64,000 nt of DNA from Antedon bifida (lineage: Eukaryota; Echinodermata; Crinoidea; Comatulida; Antedonidae). The first letter of the stretch is position 1, and the number at the start of each line of letters is the position of its first letter. A program made the translations under genes and the position numbers. Shown one piece after another: positions 49,325-61,100 of this stretch. The stretch lies in contig OY727098.1 in NCBI GenBank assembly GCA_963402885.1, positions 1,297,001 through 1,361,000 of the forward strand, written 5' to 3'. Under the pieces are notes generated by a model that worked only from the letters and a program-made list of their open reading frames with translations, was not told the origin of the DNA and did no database searches.

Positions 49325-52300
49325 CCGACAATTTGAATGGTTACGAAGGTTGAAGAAGTTGCAAAAAGTTGAAGAAAACTTTAAACAGTTTCCTCTTTTA
49401 CCAATATATAAACCAAGGTAATATGCGAATGCCAATTAAATATAAATTAAATATATAGATACTTAAATCAATCAATTTTAATTCAGGAATAGAAATGATA
49501 TTCCATTTTGTTCATCTTCAACAGAAAGTTTATAAATAGAATTTTTAGCAAACTAAATCAACGTACTAACTTTCTTGCTATATTACTTACTAAAATTCAT
49601 CTTCAAAATAATGTTAGTTAAATTTATGATACACTATGACTACAGTAGGTTAAAATGATACTAAAAATATGTTTTAATTAGACTTGTTGATCCAGCTCCT
49701 CATTGGATAACATTCTTCCGTCAGAAACAAGCTTTTCAATATGTTACAAGCCATCAAGAGGTTAGTCAATATTTGGTTATTACCTCCGCCAAGGAGGTTA
49801 TGTTTTCACCCCTGTATGTTTGTGTGTGTGTGTGTGTCTGTGAACAGCCTGGAGGCCACAGTTTTTATCCGATTCTCACCAAATTTGGCAACAATGATCT
49901 ATGCCTCAAAAGCTCGGACGAGTTCGAATTTGAGGGGAAAAGGTCATAGGTCAAGGTCACAACTAACAAAAAACTATTTTACTGCCTAGAGACCACAGTT
50001 TTTATCTGATTCTCACCAAACTTAGCCACAATGATCAATGACACATCATATAATTGTGGTTAAATTTTGAAGGGTCAGGCTCAAAGATCAAGGTCCACAA
50101 AAAAACAAACAAAAAAAGAAATTTAAAAAAAAAAAAAAAAAAAAAAACCTAAGTGGGACTTGAACCAGCGATCTCAAATGTGAGAGGCTGGACACATAAC
50201 CATTACACCAAACTCTCATCCACAACTTTGTAGTGTGCAGTTAACATATTTAGACTTAGAACTAATAAAAAAAAATGTTTAAAAAAAATATTCAGGGGGA
50301 ATTTTATGTAGGGGAATTTTACAGTAGGCGGAGGTTTGTACTCTTGGAGTACCCTCTAGTTTTAATATTGTACTGTTTGTATTTCTCCATATAAAGTTTG
50401 TATTGCTCTGAGAAATGTATGTGTGATAATATAATGTGTGTACCAATTGCAAGCTGCAAGGTGCTTAGGTAGGATGAGCATATTCGTTTGGACCCAGAAA
50501 TTAAAACTGGCCATTTAAACTAAAAATATTGTCATTTTTGTCCATGATATGCACCAGAAATAACATGCACAGAGTTCATATCGGACATTGAAAATCTGGA
50601 GAATAATGCAGTTTTACTACAATATTTGAAAATTCACATTTTTTTTCTTTTATTGCCTGTATGTAATATTCAATTCTTAAGTAATCAGTTATTATTATGG
50701 TTAGCCCCTCAATTTTCAATAATCTATTGTTTTAAAGATATATTTCCCCCTGAAAAAATATTTTCAAATTTTTTTGTTGAATATGCCATTTTGATGTTAT
50801 TGTTATTGACTTGGATCAAAAAAACATTATTTACCTGAAAAATGTTTAATTTAAAGCAAAAAATAGTAAAATTGACAGCAAGTTTTTGGATGAATTTAAT
50901 CATTTGTTTTGTCTTTTTAACTTTATTAAAACAACAAAATGGTCTAATCTGATTTATTAATCTTCATTTTTCATGTTTTTTGAGGAACATTACATGTTTA
51001 ATCTTTAGTTATAGCAACTGTTTTTCAGGATGTTCATGTTTTTGCGTACGAAATCGACAACAATCTGTCAGAGAACAAGGGACAGCGAAAATACTGTGTG
51101 ACGTCGTATTCTCAACTATGGCACGTTATTAGACATGCGGCAAAAGGTTGCCACGTCAGTTTCTATGAGGTCATCCCCGACGGAGCAACTTGCAAACTTT
51201 ACTTTGATCTAGAATATAATAAGGAAGAAAACCCAGGGAATGATGGGAAACAAATGGTGAAGATTCTTATTGAGGTTTGTTCAAAGAGATAATATAATTA
51301 GAGGTTTCCCAACGATACGAATACTATAATGAAAATGAATACGTCACACACACATATTCATTTTTGTAAGCCAGTAAAAATCTGTTTGGCATGGCAACGA
51401 AATATTGATAGCGCCGTCCAAAATATGACTGCGGTAAATTTGAACGAATCGCAGGTATGTGTTGCTTGGCTGCCTAGGGCCTAGCATAACATCAAAGCGA
51501 GTGAGGACTTTAAAAATTGCTATTTATCAAAATTAACCTGGCATTTTTAGTAAATTACATTCAATAAATCTATAATTATATTATAATCATGAATCATTCC
51601 TGATTCAAATGCAAAATGTATCAAAAATTATACTCGTTTTGTAGTTACGAATATGACTTGTGATACACGAATACGCTTTACAAATATGAAATGGGGATCA
51701 GATCAAAAGTTTCACAAACGTGTGACGTATCCGTTTTCGTATTCGTAGCATTGCGAAACCTCCCTATTTATTAACTAGAATCTGAACTTTAATGTAATCA
51801 TAGCTAAAAAATTGAATGATTCACCTTATGTATTTTTTTAGTTTGTTTGTGACGAGCTAAAATCAACGTTCAAAGTCAATGCCACTTGTAAGAATGTACT
51901 CATCCTCGACGCAAGTACAGATAGTAAATTTAGCAATCATTTAATTTTCAATATTCCTGATTTTGCATTTAAAGACAATCTACATCAGGGTAAGTTTCCA
52001 CTATAATGCACTGGTCTAAAAAAAATTAATGCTCTAAAGTATTTCTGTTTATTTGAAATGCTCGTTTATACCCAATTAGGTACAGTATTCTGTTATTCAG
52101 TCCCTATGAAAACTTTCCCATCAAATCAAACATATTTTACCATTTTTAGCAGATATTGTCTTTTGTGTATGTTTGGTTTGTTTTTAAGTTTGTATTTATC
52201 CCTTAGTTGTAAGCCCGAGAAAGTAGAGTCTTTTGAAAACAACTAGTCCGATTTAGTTAATCTTCATTTTTCATGTTTTTGGGGGACAATACATCTTTAA

Positions 52301-54859
52301 AAGTAGAAATAATAACTTAACTAGTTAACCTTTTTTTTATAGGCCATTTTGTTCTAGGACTTTGTTGCAAAATCAGAAGTATTATTAAGCAGCAACAAGA
52401 ACACAAAACAAAGTTAGAAAGTGACCTGGACTTGATAGATGAACCAATCACAAAGAAGCCAAAACAAGAGAATGATACAAGTTATAATAATATTTGTGAT
52501 CTGTTAATTAAAGATAAGAATGGTAAAGAATGCCTGTTTATTGATGAAGGTAAGAATGTATTAACTTCATATACTCTAGAAGCTAGGTCAACTTTCGTAT
52601 GCACTTTGAGGTCCAAAGAATTTGACTTCAGAAATTGGTTCAGGGTGGTCAAAGAATAATTTTGGCTTGGTTACAGATTTTGAAAATGTGGCGAAATGTC
52701 AAATGGTCAGGGTGAAAGGTTATAAGACCAAACACCAATAGGTCCTTAAATCCCGACAATCACAGGTCACAGTAATTTTGTTCTCAAATTGATCAGAAGA
52801 TATACATTCATATTCAGTCTAATGGAACGTTTTAGTCAAAAATTACCGGAAATACCATTTCTGACCTTTGACCCACAACACAGAGCATGTAGTGTATCGC
52901 CGTAACTACTGGTTGTAGACACTTGAATTTGGTCTTAAATTGTTCGAAATATACATTTTGTTACACATTTTGAAAAATGATTAATTTAATTTACATATTC
53001 CAGGTGTATATACCAAGAACAGAAATTTCCGCCTCTACAAATGTTGTAAACAGTCAAAGAAAAATCCACTGCTTCTAGCTGATTACAATGAATATAAAGC
53101 AGTGACTTCTAAATGCAATGGACACAATATGGAACACCAGATATTCCTGGACTCTGTCATCAGTAATGTCAGGTACATTTATTGTTACTAAAGATTGGTT
53201 CCCACTAGAGATTTAAGCAAAGTAAGTGATTTGACCAACAGTCGCTGGTCATTGGTCAACTCGCTTGCTTTGCATCTACGTCTTTGAGTTGCGTCCAGTG
53301 GGAACCAAGCTTAATGCATTTTGTGTCCTGTCATGGATCAGTAATTTGTCATGATCTTTTATAGTCTAAGAGTGCCATGGTGGTGCTGTCAGTCACTGGA
53401 ATTATGTTGATGCCCCTACACTATCAAACTTTATGTGCCCATATATGGACATGATGATGTCATATCACTACCATATTTGGGCACATCACACTTTTTTTAG
53501 TCAAACTGGTTTGATAGTGTAGACAGAGCTTAATGTTAGTATTTCTGTCTTTCAGATATTCAGCAAAGATGAGAATTTATACCTCTGAAGGGTTTAAGAG
53601 AGACTACAAATCATTATTTGATGCAGAATCTGATACTGCAAAAGAGGATGAAAAAGCAAGGTCAAAGGAAGGTTAGGATCTTTCAAACTTGAACAGATAT
53701 GCTTGTCATTATTGTTTCGTTTATAATGTTTGAAATAAATTATACATTTGTTTTTTTAGATGTAACTGAAGGGTACCAATCCTCTCTTTATCCTTCCTTG
53801 GACAGTTTCATTTTATCAAAGGTGAACCGGGGTGGAATCAACGGCGAGATCCGTCGATGGTCATACTATGCCCAAGGTGGAATACTTGTGTACAACATTG
53901 CTAAAAATCGCTGGTGTGAAAATGTAGGGAGACAACACAAAAGTAATAATATCATGTAAGTATTACTAGTGTGACAGTAAACAAAGATGTAATTTAATAG
54001 AACTTGATGAGTTGAACATGTTCTTATCATGGCGGATCCAGGGATAGCGCTAGGGATGCACAACTCCCCCTTTTCACAGCTAAAAGGAAATTATAAACTA
54101 CTTGTTGATATCTATTTTGACAGAGTATTAATATTATGTTAGCGCTTCCCCATTCCAGATCCGCTTCTACTCAAGGTCCCCTAAATCATATCTCAACTTA
54201 CAATTAAAATACATATGATACAGCATGTACTAGCAGTTGTTAAATACCTATGATACAGCATGTACTAGCAGTTGTTAAATACCTATGATACAGCATGTAC
54301 TAGCAGTTGTTAAATACCTATGATACAGCATGTACTAGCAGTTGTTAAATACCTATGATACAGCATGTACTAGCAGTTGTTAAATACCTATGATACAGCA
54401 TGTACTAGCAGTTGTTAAATACCTATGATACAGCATGTACTAGCAGTTGTTCTGTTGAGTGTAAAGGGTAAACACAATTATTGGAAGGGCATTTTCTTAC
54501 GTTGCGTCGCTAGTGGGAGCAAAGTTTGACAACTCATTTGTAGATATTATAACCAATCTACTTTATTTTTCAGAATCATAGTGGACCTGAAAAAAGCCAT
54601 ATACTATCAAAAGTGTCTTGACCCCGAATGCCGTGCAGTTGACTACAGATCACCTGATCAAGATATACCACTGAATGTCCTCCCAACGTACGACGATTTA
54701 GACGATGATGAGCTTATCAAGGCCGTAGATAAATACGAAGCATCTCAGATGGCGCTGCATGATGATGGCGGAATCCTAGACTTTTTAGCGGATGATGAAA
54801 ACGATGACATTTTAGAAGCTGTGGATTGTCTGGAGAAATCAATTGAAGAGGCAATTTAA
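49325..54859 (+). CDS. PRIMPOL: primase-polymerase PrimPol (start exon not located)
   Basis: DNA primase/translesion polymerase of the archaeo-eukaryotic primase superfamily that re-primes stalled forks in nucleus and mitochondria. Exons: 49325-49417, 49682-49760, 51029-51274, 51842-51989, 52343-52549, 53004-53172, 53556-53671, 53760-53955, 54574-54859. All have GT-AG borders and matching phases, giving 512 aa plus a missing short N-terminus (human 560). Catalytic motif I DLE is at 51206-51214, motif II FSNHLIF has its His at 51938-51940, and motif III LFIDEGVYTKNRNFR has its Asp at 52543-52545. The zinc knuckle is intact: WCENVGRQHKSNN, then QKCLDPEC. The acidic C-tail (GGILDFLADDENDDILEAV) resembles the RPA-binding motif. 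The first exon's phase requires two bases from an upstream coding exon. The stop codon touches a MITE. Confidence 0.95.
49782..50360. mobile_element. dispersed element framed by ACCTCCGCC/GGCGGAGGT, in PRIMPOL intron 2
   Basis: Starts ACCTCCGCCAAGGAGGTTAT and ends GGCGGAGGTTTGTACTCTTG, so its ends are short inverted repeats. Inside is a GT microsatellite and two diverged direct copies of ACAGTTTTTATC(C/T)GATTCTCACC (near 49859 and 49995). A tRNA-like head and a poly(A) run are nested near 50120-50218. I recognise this as a type of dispersed repeat seen in marine animals, but the family name was not verified. Confidence 0.55.
50148..50218 (-). repeat. tRNA-like SINE head, minus strand
   Basis: The minus strand reads TGGTGTAATGGTTATGTGTC (A-box) and GCTGGTTCAAGTCCCACTTA (B-box), then runs into poly(T), the complement of the + strand A tract at 50126-50147. 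A poly(T) end fits RNA polymerase III termination. Confidence 0.5.
53191..53312. mobile_element. MITE family 2, copy 2, PRIMPOL intron 6
   Basis: AAGATTGGTTCCCACTAGAG on the left and GCGTCCAGTGGGAACCAAGCTT on the right. It starts 18 bases after the exon's donor site. TTA-type bases flank both sides. Confidence 0.8.
53416..53531. mobile_element. MITE family 1, copy 9, PRIMPOL intron 6
   Basis: The left end is truncated to CTACACTATCAAACTTTATG; the right end TTTGATAGTGTAGACAGAGC is intact. The interior has CCATATATGGACATGATGAT and one CACTACCATATTTGGGCACA block. Confidence 0.92.
54206..54450. repeat. 35-bp minisatellite, seven copies, PRIMPOL intron 8
   Basis: Units AAATACCTATGATACAGCAT followed by GTACTAGCAGTTGTT are identical except for the first (AAAATACATATG). 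Near-zero divergence implies recent expansion or ongoing homogenisation. A fragment resembling the right half of MITE family 2 (TTACGTTGCGTCGCTAGTGG) follows at about 54498. Confidence 0.95.
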
Positions 54860-55025
54860 AGCTCTGTCTACACTATCAAACTAGTGATTGTTATCAAATA
54901 TGGTAGTGATATGCCCAAATATGGTAGTGATATGCCCAAATATGGTAGTGATATGACATCATCATGTCCATATATGGGCACATCACATTTTTTTGTCACC
55001 TAAAGTTTGATAGTGTAGACAGCTT
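54860..55025. mobile_element. MITE family 1, copy 10, abutting the PRIMPOL stop codon
   Basis: The left terminal repeat AGCTCTGTCTACACTATCAA starts at the base after the TAA stop (54857-54859). The right end is GTTTGATAGTGTAGACAGCT. The interior carries three copies of TATGGTAGTGATATGCCCAA (inverted relative to other copies) and CATCATGTCCATATATGGGC. Confidence 0.93.
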
Positions 55026-55844
55026 CATACTTAAATTGTATACTAATACTAATATTATTAGGATCTCCTGTAAGACTCCATAAAGCGTAGGTGAGGAATT
55101 AGTGTTTTCACTTTAATTGTATAGGTGTAACTCAATTTTAAATTCTAGGTAATATTAATAAAATGTAGATAGGCCTACTATATTTTAAAATAATAAACCT
55201 AACTAACTAAAAATACAAATTGTATAACTATTTTGAAAATGTAAATGCAACAACAGTGTAAATAATAATTTTTAATATAATTGTTTTATTCCTTACTCTT
55301 TTGCACATTTTTTTCTATTCTGATGAGTGCAAATACCCTTTTTTAGAGGTAATAAAATAGGTCTAAAACAGTAAATTGAATCGATGTATAATGTGTCTCT
55401 CTGTTTTAATATATTTATGTTTGTGGTGAAAGAAAGTTGATTACAAATACTTTCTATTACAAATAAATTCGACTAAAATTGCAAAAATTCCTCCATTTTC
55501 CACACAATGAGTAATATTTTTTTAAATTTTATTTATTAAGGTATAAAAACATCAAATTCCAACCAGCAGCAAGAGCTGAAAAGGTTGGATTACAATCATA
55601 AACTGAGAAATAAAATACATCAAAGAAGATCTAAACTAAACATTAAACTTAAAGGAATATCTTGGAACAAGTTGGTAGTTAGACAGGGCTAAAGATTCAT
55701 TACATTAATTTTATGTAACATATAAGTATATGCTCCTTCTAATCAGTTATTTATACAACATTGACATTAAACTGTGACAAACTAGCTTGTGAAATGTTAA
55801 TTTGTTTTTATTTTGTTACATATGCGTAACCTAATAACATTTTT
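55026..55844. other. intergenic region between the convergent PRIMPOL and RSAD1 genes
   Basis: AT-rich, with AATAAA for the + strand near 55156 and 55190 and, for the minus strand, AATAAA at 55807-55812 only 33 bases past the RSAD1 stop. Nothing else was recognised. Confidence 0.6.
55807..55812 (-). terminator. RSAD1 polyadenylation signal candidate
   Basis: Minus-strand AATAAA in AAAATAAAAAC, 33 bases downstream of the RSAD1 stop codon. It implies a very short 3' UTR if used. Confidence 0.4.
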
Positions 55845-57570
55845 CTACTTATCTTGACAGTATTTATCAAGAACAAGTATCAGTTCTGCAGTTACACTAT
55901 CAGCGACTGTCAATCCAGATTTTGTTGGTCTTAAATATCCATCTGTTAATTCCACTAATTCATTGCTTTCTAAAATCTTAACCAGCTCATTTTCATAAAA
56001 AATTTCCCTCAACGAAACTCCGTTGGAATATTCCGACCATACTTTACTGGATATTCCAACTTTTGTTCTCATTCCCAACATTATTATTTCTTGTAGTATT
56101 TCTTTGGTGCTTTGTTTGACTCTTCTTCGCGTTCCGTGGCCGTATTTAATAACTTCCTTCATCCATGGCGACGGTTCCAGTGTCTGTATTCTTGCTTCTC
56201 TTGGTGGATATGTAAGATACCCATTTTTAAATGAAACCTTCTCATCAATTTTCATCATTGAATGATTATCTGTTACCCTTTGCACTGATGTATCCGGATA
56301 CATATGCTGGTTCAAGGGCACAAATCTTCCGTGTGCCCCAGGTCCAATTCCAATGTACTGAGTACCTGACCAATAAGCTTGATTGTGTTGACTTTGAGCA
56401 CCGGGTCTGGCAAAATTAGACACCTCATACCTGTCGTACCCAGCTTCGGCTAGCATACAAACCGCATCCTTGTACATTTCTGCGCTTACATCACTCTCTG
56501 GTACAGACATTTCTCCTTTTTGATACCAATTAAACAATTCTGTTCCACGCTCCAAAGTCAATTGATATAGTGAGATATGATCATCTGCATGTTTTAGAAT
56601 CTCTTCCAGTTCTTTAACCCAAGATGAAGTGGTTTGTCCTGGTCTGGCAAACATTAAATCTATGGAAGTGCATCCTGGGAAGAGTCTCTTAGCTTGGTGC
56701 AAAACACTTATAGATTCCTTTACAGAATGATCCCGACCTAGAATGTTAAGGTCTCTTTGATCTAGTGCTTGTAAACCGACGGAGATCCGATTGACACCTT
56801 GAAAACACAAAATACATGAATCGTAACTTTATTATTAGTCACACAGATTACTTGGGGCTGATACAGATTAGGCATGTTAGTAAAGAATAAACTTATTTTT
56901 TCTTTAATAGAAAATACCTAAAATTTAACATTTTTTTTCAACAAAGTTGTGTTATTTGTAATAAATTCAATAATATGATTGTTTTAATCATATTAAAAGA
57001 AACATTTGATGATCATATCACAAAATGTTTCAATTTGTTGGATGTTGACACAGGAATATCAGTGCTATTTCAAAATGCATATTTACCAGCTGATTTAAAT
57101 GAAACTAACTTCTCTGCTTCTAGCGCAGTAGGATTAGCCTCCATGGAGATTTCTGCATCTGAAGACATGTACACATGTTTAGTAACTTCATTTATAATTC
57201 TCTCAAACATATCTGGATCAGCAAGACTAGGTGTTCCACCACCAAAAAATATAGAGTTTATCTTCTTGATTCCGCTAATCGACAATAAAGTCTGTAATTC
57301 ATTTACAAGGCAATTTGTCATTTCTTTATTTTGCTCTTCACTTTCGATATATTTATTGAAGTTGCAATATGTGCATCTGCGTTTACAAAACGGCCAGTGG
57401 ACATACAGAACTGCCTCTTGCACGAAGGAAGGGTATTTTTCAGACACAACATCGGAATGCATGGAACTGAAATTACTATGTAAAATGGATAGCTCTGCCT
57501 TCATATAATTTGCACATACGTTTCTTATAATAATTGGCATCGACGACAACATTTTTAACAAAACAAGCAA
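55845..57570 (-). CDS. RSAD1: radical SAM domain-containing protein 1, HemW-like, complete
   Basis: Mitochondrial member of the HemW/coproporphyrinogen-dehydrogenase-like radical SAM family; bacterial HemW is a heme chaperone rather than an oxidase. Two exons: 57087-57570 (ATG at 57570) and 55845-56797, joined in phase at ...SAG|VNRISVGLQAL, giving 478 aa (human 442). YVHWPFCKRRCTYCNFN holds the [4Fe-4S] cysteines C62, C66 and C69 in CX3CX2C spacing. FFGGGTPSLA (residues 109-118), EANPT, SVGLQALD, DLMFARPGQT, SLYQLTLERGT, YEVSNFARPG and GIGPGAHGR are family blocks in the usual order. The C-terminal HemW domain is intact. The first about 50 residues are poorly conserved and basic-hydrophobic, as for a targeting peptide; MPIII at residue 11 is an alternative start. 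The gene is divergent from CDS1 and convergent with PRIMPOL. Confidence 0.94.
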
Positions 57571-58102
57571 TCAAATACGGTTGATATCACCAACAGTTTC
57601 TTTGTTATGTAATATAGAATTCATATCAAAGAATCACCATACCTCCCTGGTCTGATAATAAATTTGTTAAAAGCGAAATCAATAATTTATTATGAATAAT
57701 ACTTTAAATAGAATTGAATATGTCAATTCGTATACTGTATAATTGCCTGGACCGGTTAATAGAGTCTTCCATCAATTTGATATTCATGCATTAATTTGCT
57801 ATATTTCTTGACGACTTGATTGAACTGAAATAGACTTGATCACAGTAATTGCTCCGATACTGGTTTTATATTTAGACCAAAGAACCTTTGTTTAGACCTG
57901 TCAGCAATAAATGTTTTTGTTTTGTAAAAATTAATCTGTAATGTGCACACATGGACCATGACGATATGCTTCATTAAACATGCTGCCCTTGACGCGCTGA
58001 CCTTGACACGGAGAGTTCAAAGTTTACACACAAAAAAAAGGACGACAAAAAAATAGAGAAACGCTGTTTTTTACAACAAAACGTTGTTGTTAATTTACGT
58101 AA
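57571..58102. promoter_or_regulatory. divergent intergenic region of RSAD1 (-) and CDS1 (+)
   Basis: Only 532 bases separate the two start codons, so the two genes probably share promoter sequence. The part nearest CDS1 (57980-58100) is less AT-rich, with GACGCGCTGACC and CACGGAGAG. No TATA box or other core motif was convincing. Confidence 0.45.
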
Positions 58103-61100
58103 ATGAGCAGTCCCGCTATGAGTGAGCTGCGACACAGAGACGGTCAAGCCACGGATAAAACAAATGATGAGGTAAGATTTGCTAAAAATGATAAACTATT
58201 GCTATAAAATCGCAAACGTTGCTAGCCGCCGACTGAAGCCCATCATCGACGGATGAATCGGGGACAAGCAAACAGCAACGTTGCATTGTGTGGTGTTTTA
58301 AAAGGGAGGCGTGTCCGCCTGGCTAGGATTAACAAACAAAAACGATCACCAACTATTAAGTATTATTGTCTAGGCCTATATGGCTACTGTTATATAGTTT
58401 AACTTTCCTAGTTCATTTTGTAACTTGTATATAAATATGAAAACTATGTAGGCCTATATAGGATATTGTCTTAATGTAAATCATTTTTTTGTAGTACTAG
58501 CTAGGTAGGCCTAGGCCTAGTCTAGTAGTAGTGTGCTGTAGTGTGTGTATCATTTTTACCAAACCATTAAATTGCATACAGTTATGCATTTTTCTTTTTA
58601 AATTAGCTCTCTGTCTGATCTTCCATCTATTAAACTTACACTAATTTCCATTGCTAATTTCAATCGATATACATATTTTATAGTTGTCTATAATTTTCTG
58701 TTTTTCCACACACTTTTTACTTTACAACCAACATTATATTTTAATATAAAATATTTTGGCATATTATTACATCCATCATAATGTAATCAAAAGTACACCT
58801 AGTCCAAGCATGCTTTTCTATACTTTCAAATAAATGGCCAGAAATATCCAAATCATCCTTTCCCATCTACAGTATTTTCGTAGTCCTTCTAGTTGAGCAC
58901 TGCATGATTTGAATGTGCATGTCCATGTCTTTTTGTGTTTCAGATCTAGAACTGTAGATATAGATCCCGAATTGCCATTGGGAGGGGTAGGTACCACCAT
59001 TTTTATCCCATTTTACTCTGTTGGAATATTGATGGGACAGCATCACTTCTTGATTAATTCAAGTTCATGAAATCATTATGCCATCAATTTTTGCATGAAT
59101 TCTCTACAAAGATCATATATTACAAGATTAACAAAAAATGTTAAGTGTGGGTCAGATTTTCAATTTTCAGTCCATTTTTAAATTAGTTTTTTATTTCATT
59201 AATGTTTCAATTTAGAAATAGGTGTTAAGTTAAATGTACCATACTTGTAGAGAAAGCTGTGTATGTTGATTATCTAGTGTAATAAGTCTAATAGATCTGA
59301 AATAAAACAGATGAATCTTAAGCCTCATGGAATTGTATTTAAACTGATTAATTTTCTTTTCAGAAAGCAATTTATACTGAAAAAATAATAAATACACGAA
59401 GTTAATTATCATTTCTAAAGTATCTACCATCTACCATTGTGAAACTATTATTTGTTATATTTTCAGCCACCGACAAGCTCCGGATGTGTCCCTCCAGAGA
59501 CGGTTGGGATACCACAAATAAATGAACCGCCAATACCTGCTCAGAAAGATCATGTACCTACAATCTTGAAACGACTTCCACAAAGGTAAAGGCTTGTCTT
59601 TATATTTTTATTATCTTTATTCTTCAAAATAACATTTCTCAAACAGTAGGGCCTATATTATTCATTATCTCAAATTATATAAAAATGAAATATGTTATTC
59701 AGTACAAATTATTCACTGACAATTATTATTATTAACATAGGCCTATAAATAGTATTTTAACATTGCCTTTTGCAATTTTTGACAGGTTAAGTGACCTGTA
59801 CATGTCATGTTGTATTTTTCTTTGTTGTTTTATTGTCTTAATTATGCCAAGCAAAATGAATTTTCATTTTAAAATGGACCAATAGAATTTCTTGGATCTT
59901 GGCATAATAGTATTATATTTTACTCTAGCTAGAGTAGCTTCTAAGCATGTAGGTAAAATCTCCATGTTCTAACTACACTAGTAAAATAGAAATTCTTTTA
60001 AAATAATATGGCAGGCTGGTTTCATGTTTGGATTGTTATAAATATCGAAATATAATCTGATGTTGTTGCAAACACAGAATTCTACCTTAATGTATCCTTC
60101 ATTATTAGTGCAAGTTAATTATCAATAAAGTGGCAATTAACAAAACATGTAAAATACTCACTTCCTCTGCAGGGATCATCTGATAAGCTTTTGAATCTCA
60201 TTAATTATGTGTAGCAACTGTCAATAATAGAAAATGAAGATGAAACATAATGATTAATTATGTACAGCAACTGTCAATAATAGAAAATGAAGATGGAACG
60301 TAATAGTATTAGAATACAATCCCAATGATGGGATTGATTTAAAAAAGGACAAAATAGATATGTAATATATTATATGAATTCAAAATTCAAATATACTTTA
60401 TCTAATTTTGCAGAAGAAACTTACAATAGTAGAAATCCCTTAATTGGCAGCCAGGGCCTGATCTATTGATTGTTATTTTATTCAATGTTGTAAAATAAAG
60501 TTAAACATTTTTAATCCACTAATTTATATTCATAGTCTAATATTTAATTTTAAATTTAATTCTTATGAATGTTTTGTGATTTTAGGAGACAAGACATTTT
60601 TAATATTTATAACTTTTGAATGTTTAATGATCATACAGTATCAGATAATATATTTACATGTAACTGTTGTATTGTTTTACAATCATATTATAATGCACAA
60701 TTCTCAAAACGTGTTTTATTATTATTTGCACATATTTTTGTTTTTCTTTCCCATTGGTGACCTCATTTTCAACATTTTTGCTGGATAATGTTTTTGCTTA
60801 AACCTTTTTTGTGGTTTCTAAATAAAAATAAATTTGCTAATTTTTTTATTAATTTTATTTTTTTAGATGGCAGAATTGGGTTATTCGTGGTTTCTTTTCC
60901 ATGTTGCTAATCCTAGGCTTTGTTTTAATTATTTGGATGGGACCAGTAGCATTGACTCTCTTGGTAAGTACGTTTCTGGGTCAACTAACTAGTAGCTGAC
61001 ACAACTAATTAGTAGCTGACAACTAACTGGTTGCTGACAACTAACCTAGTAACCAACAACTAACCTAGTAACCAACAACTAACCTAGTAACCAACAACTA

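Noticed and set aside
56975-57508. 177-aa plus-strand open frame
   Set aside because: It is antisense to RSAD1 exon 1 and has no homology of its own.
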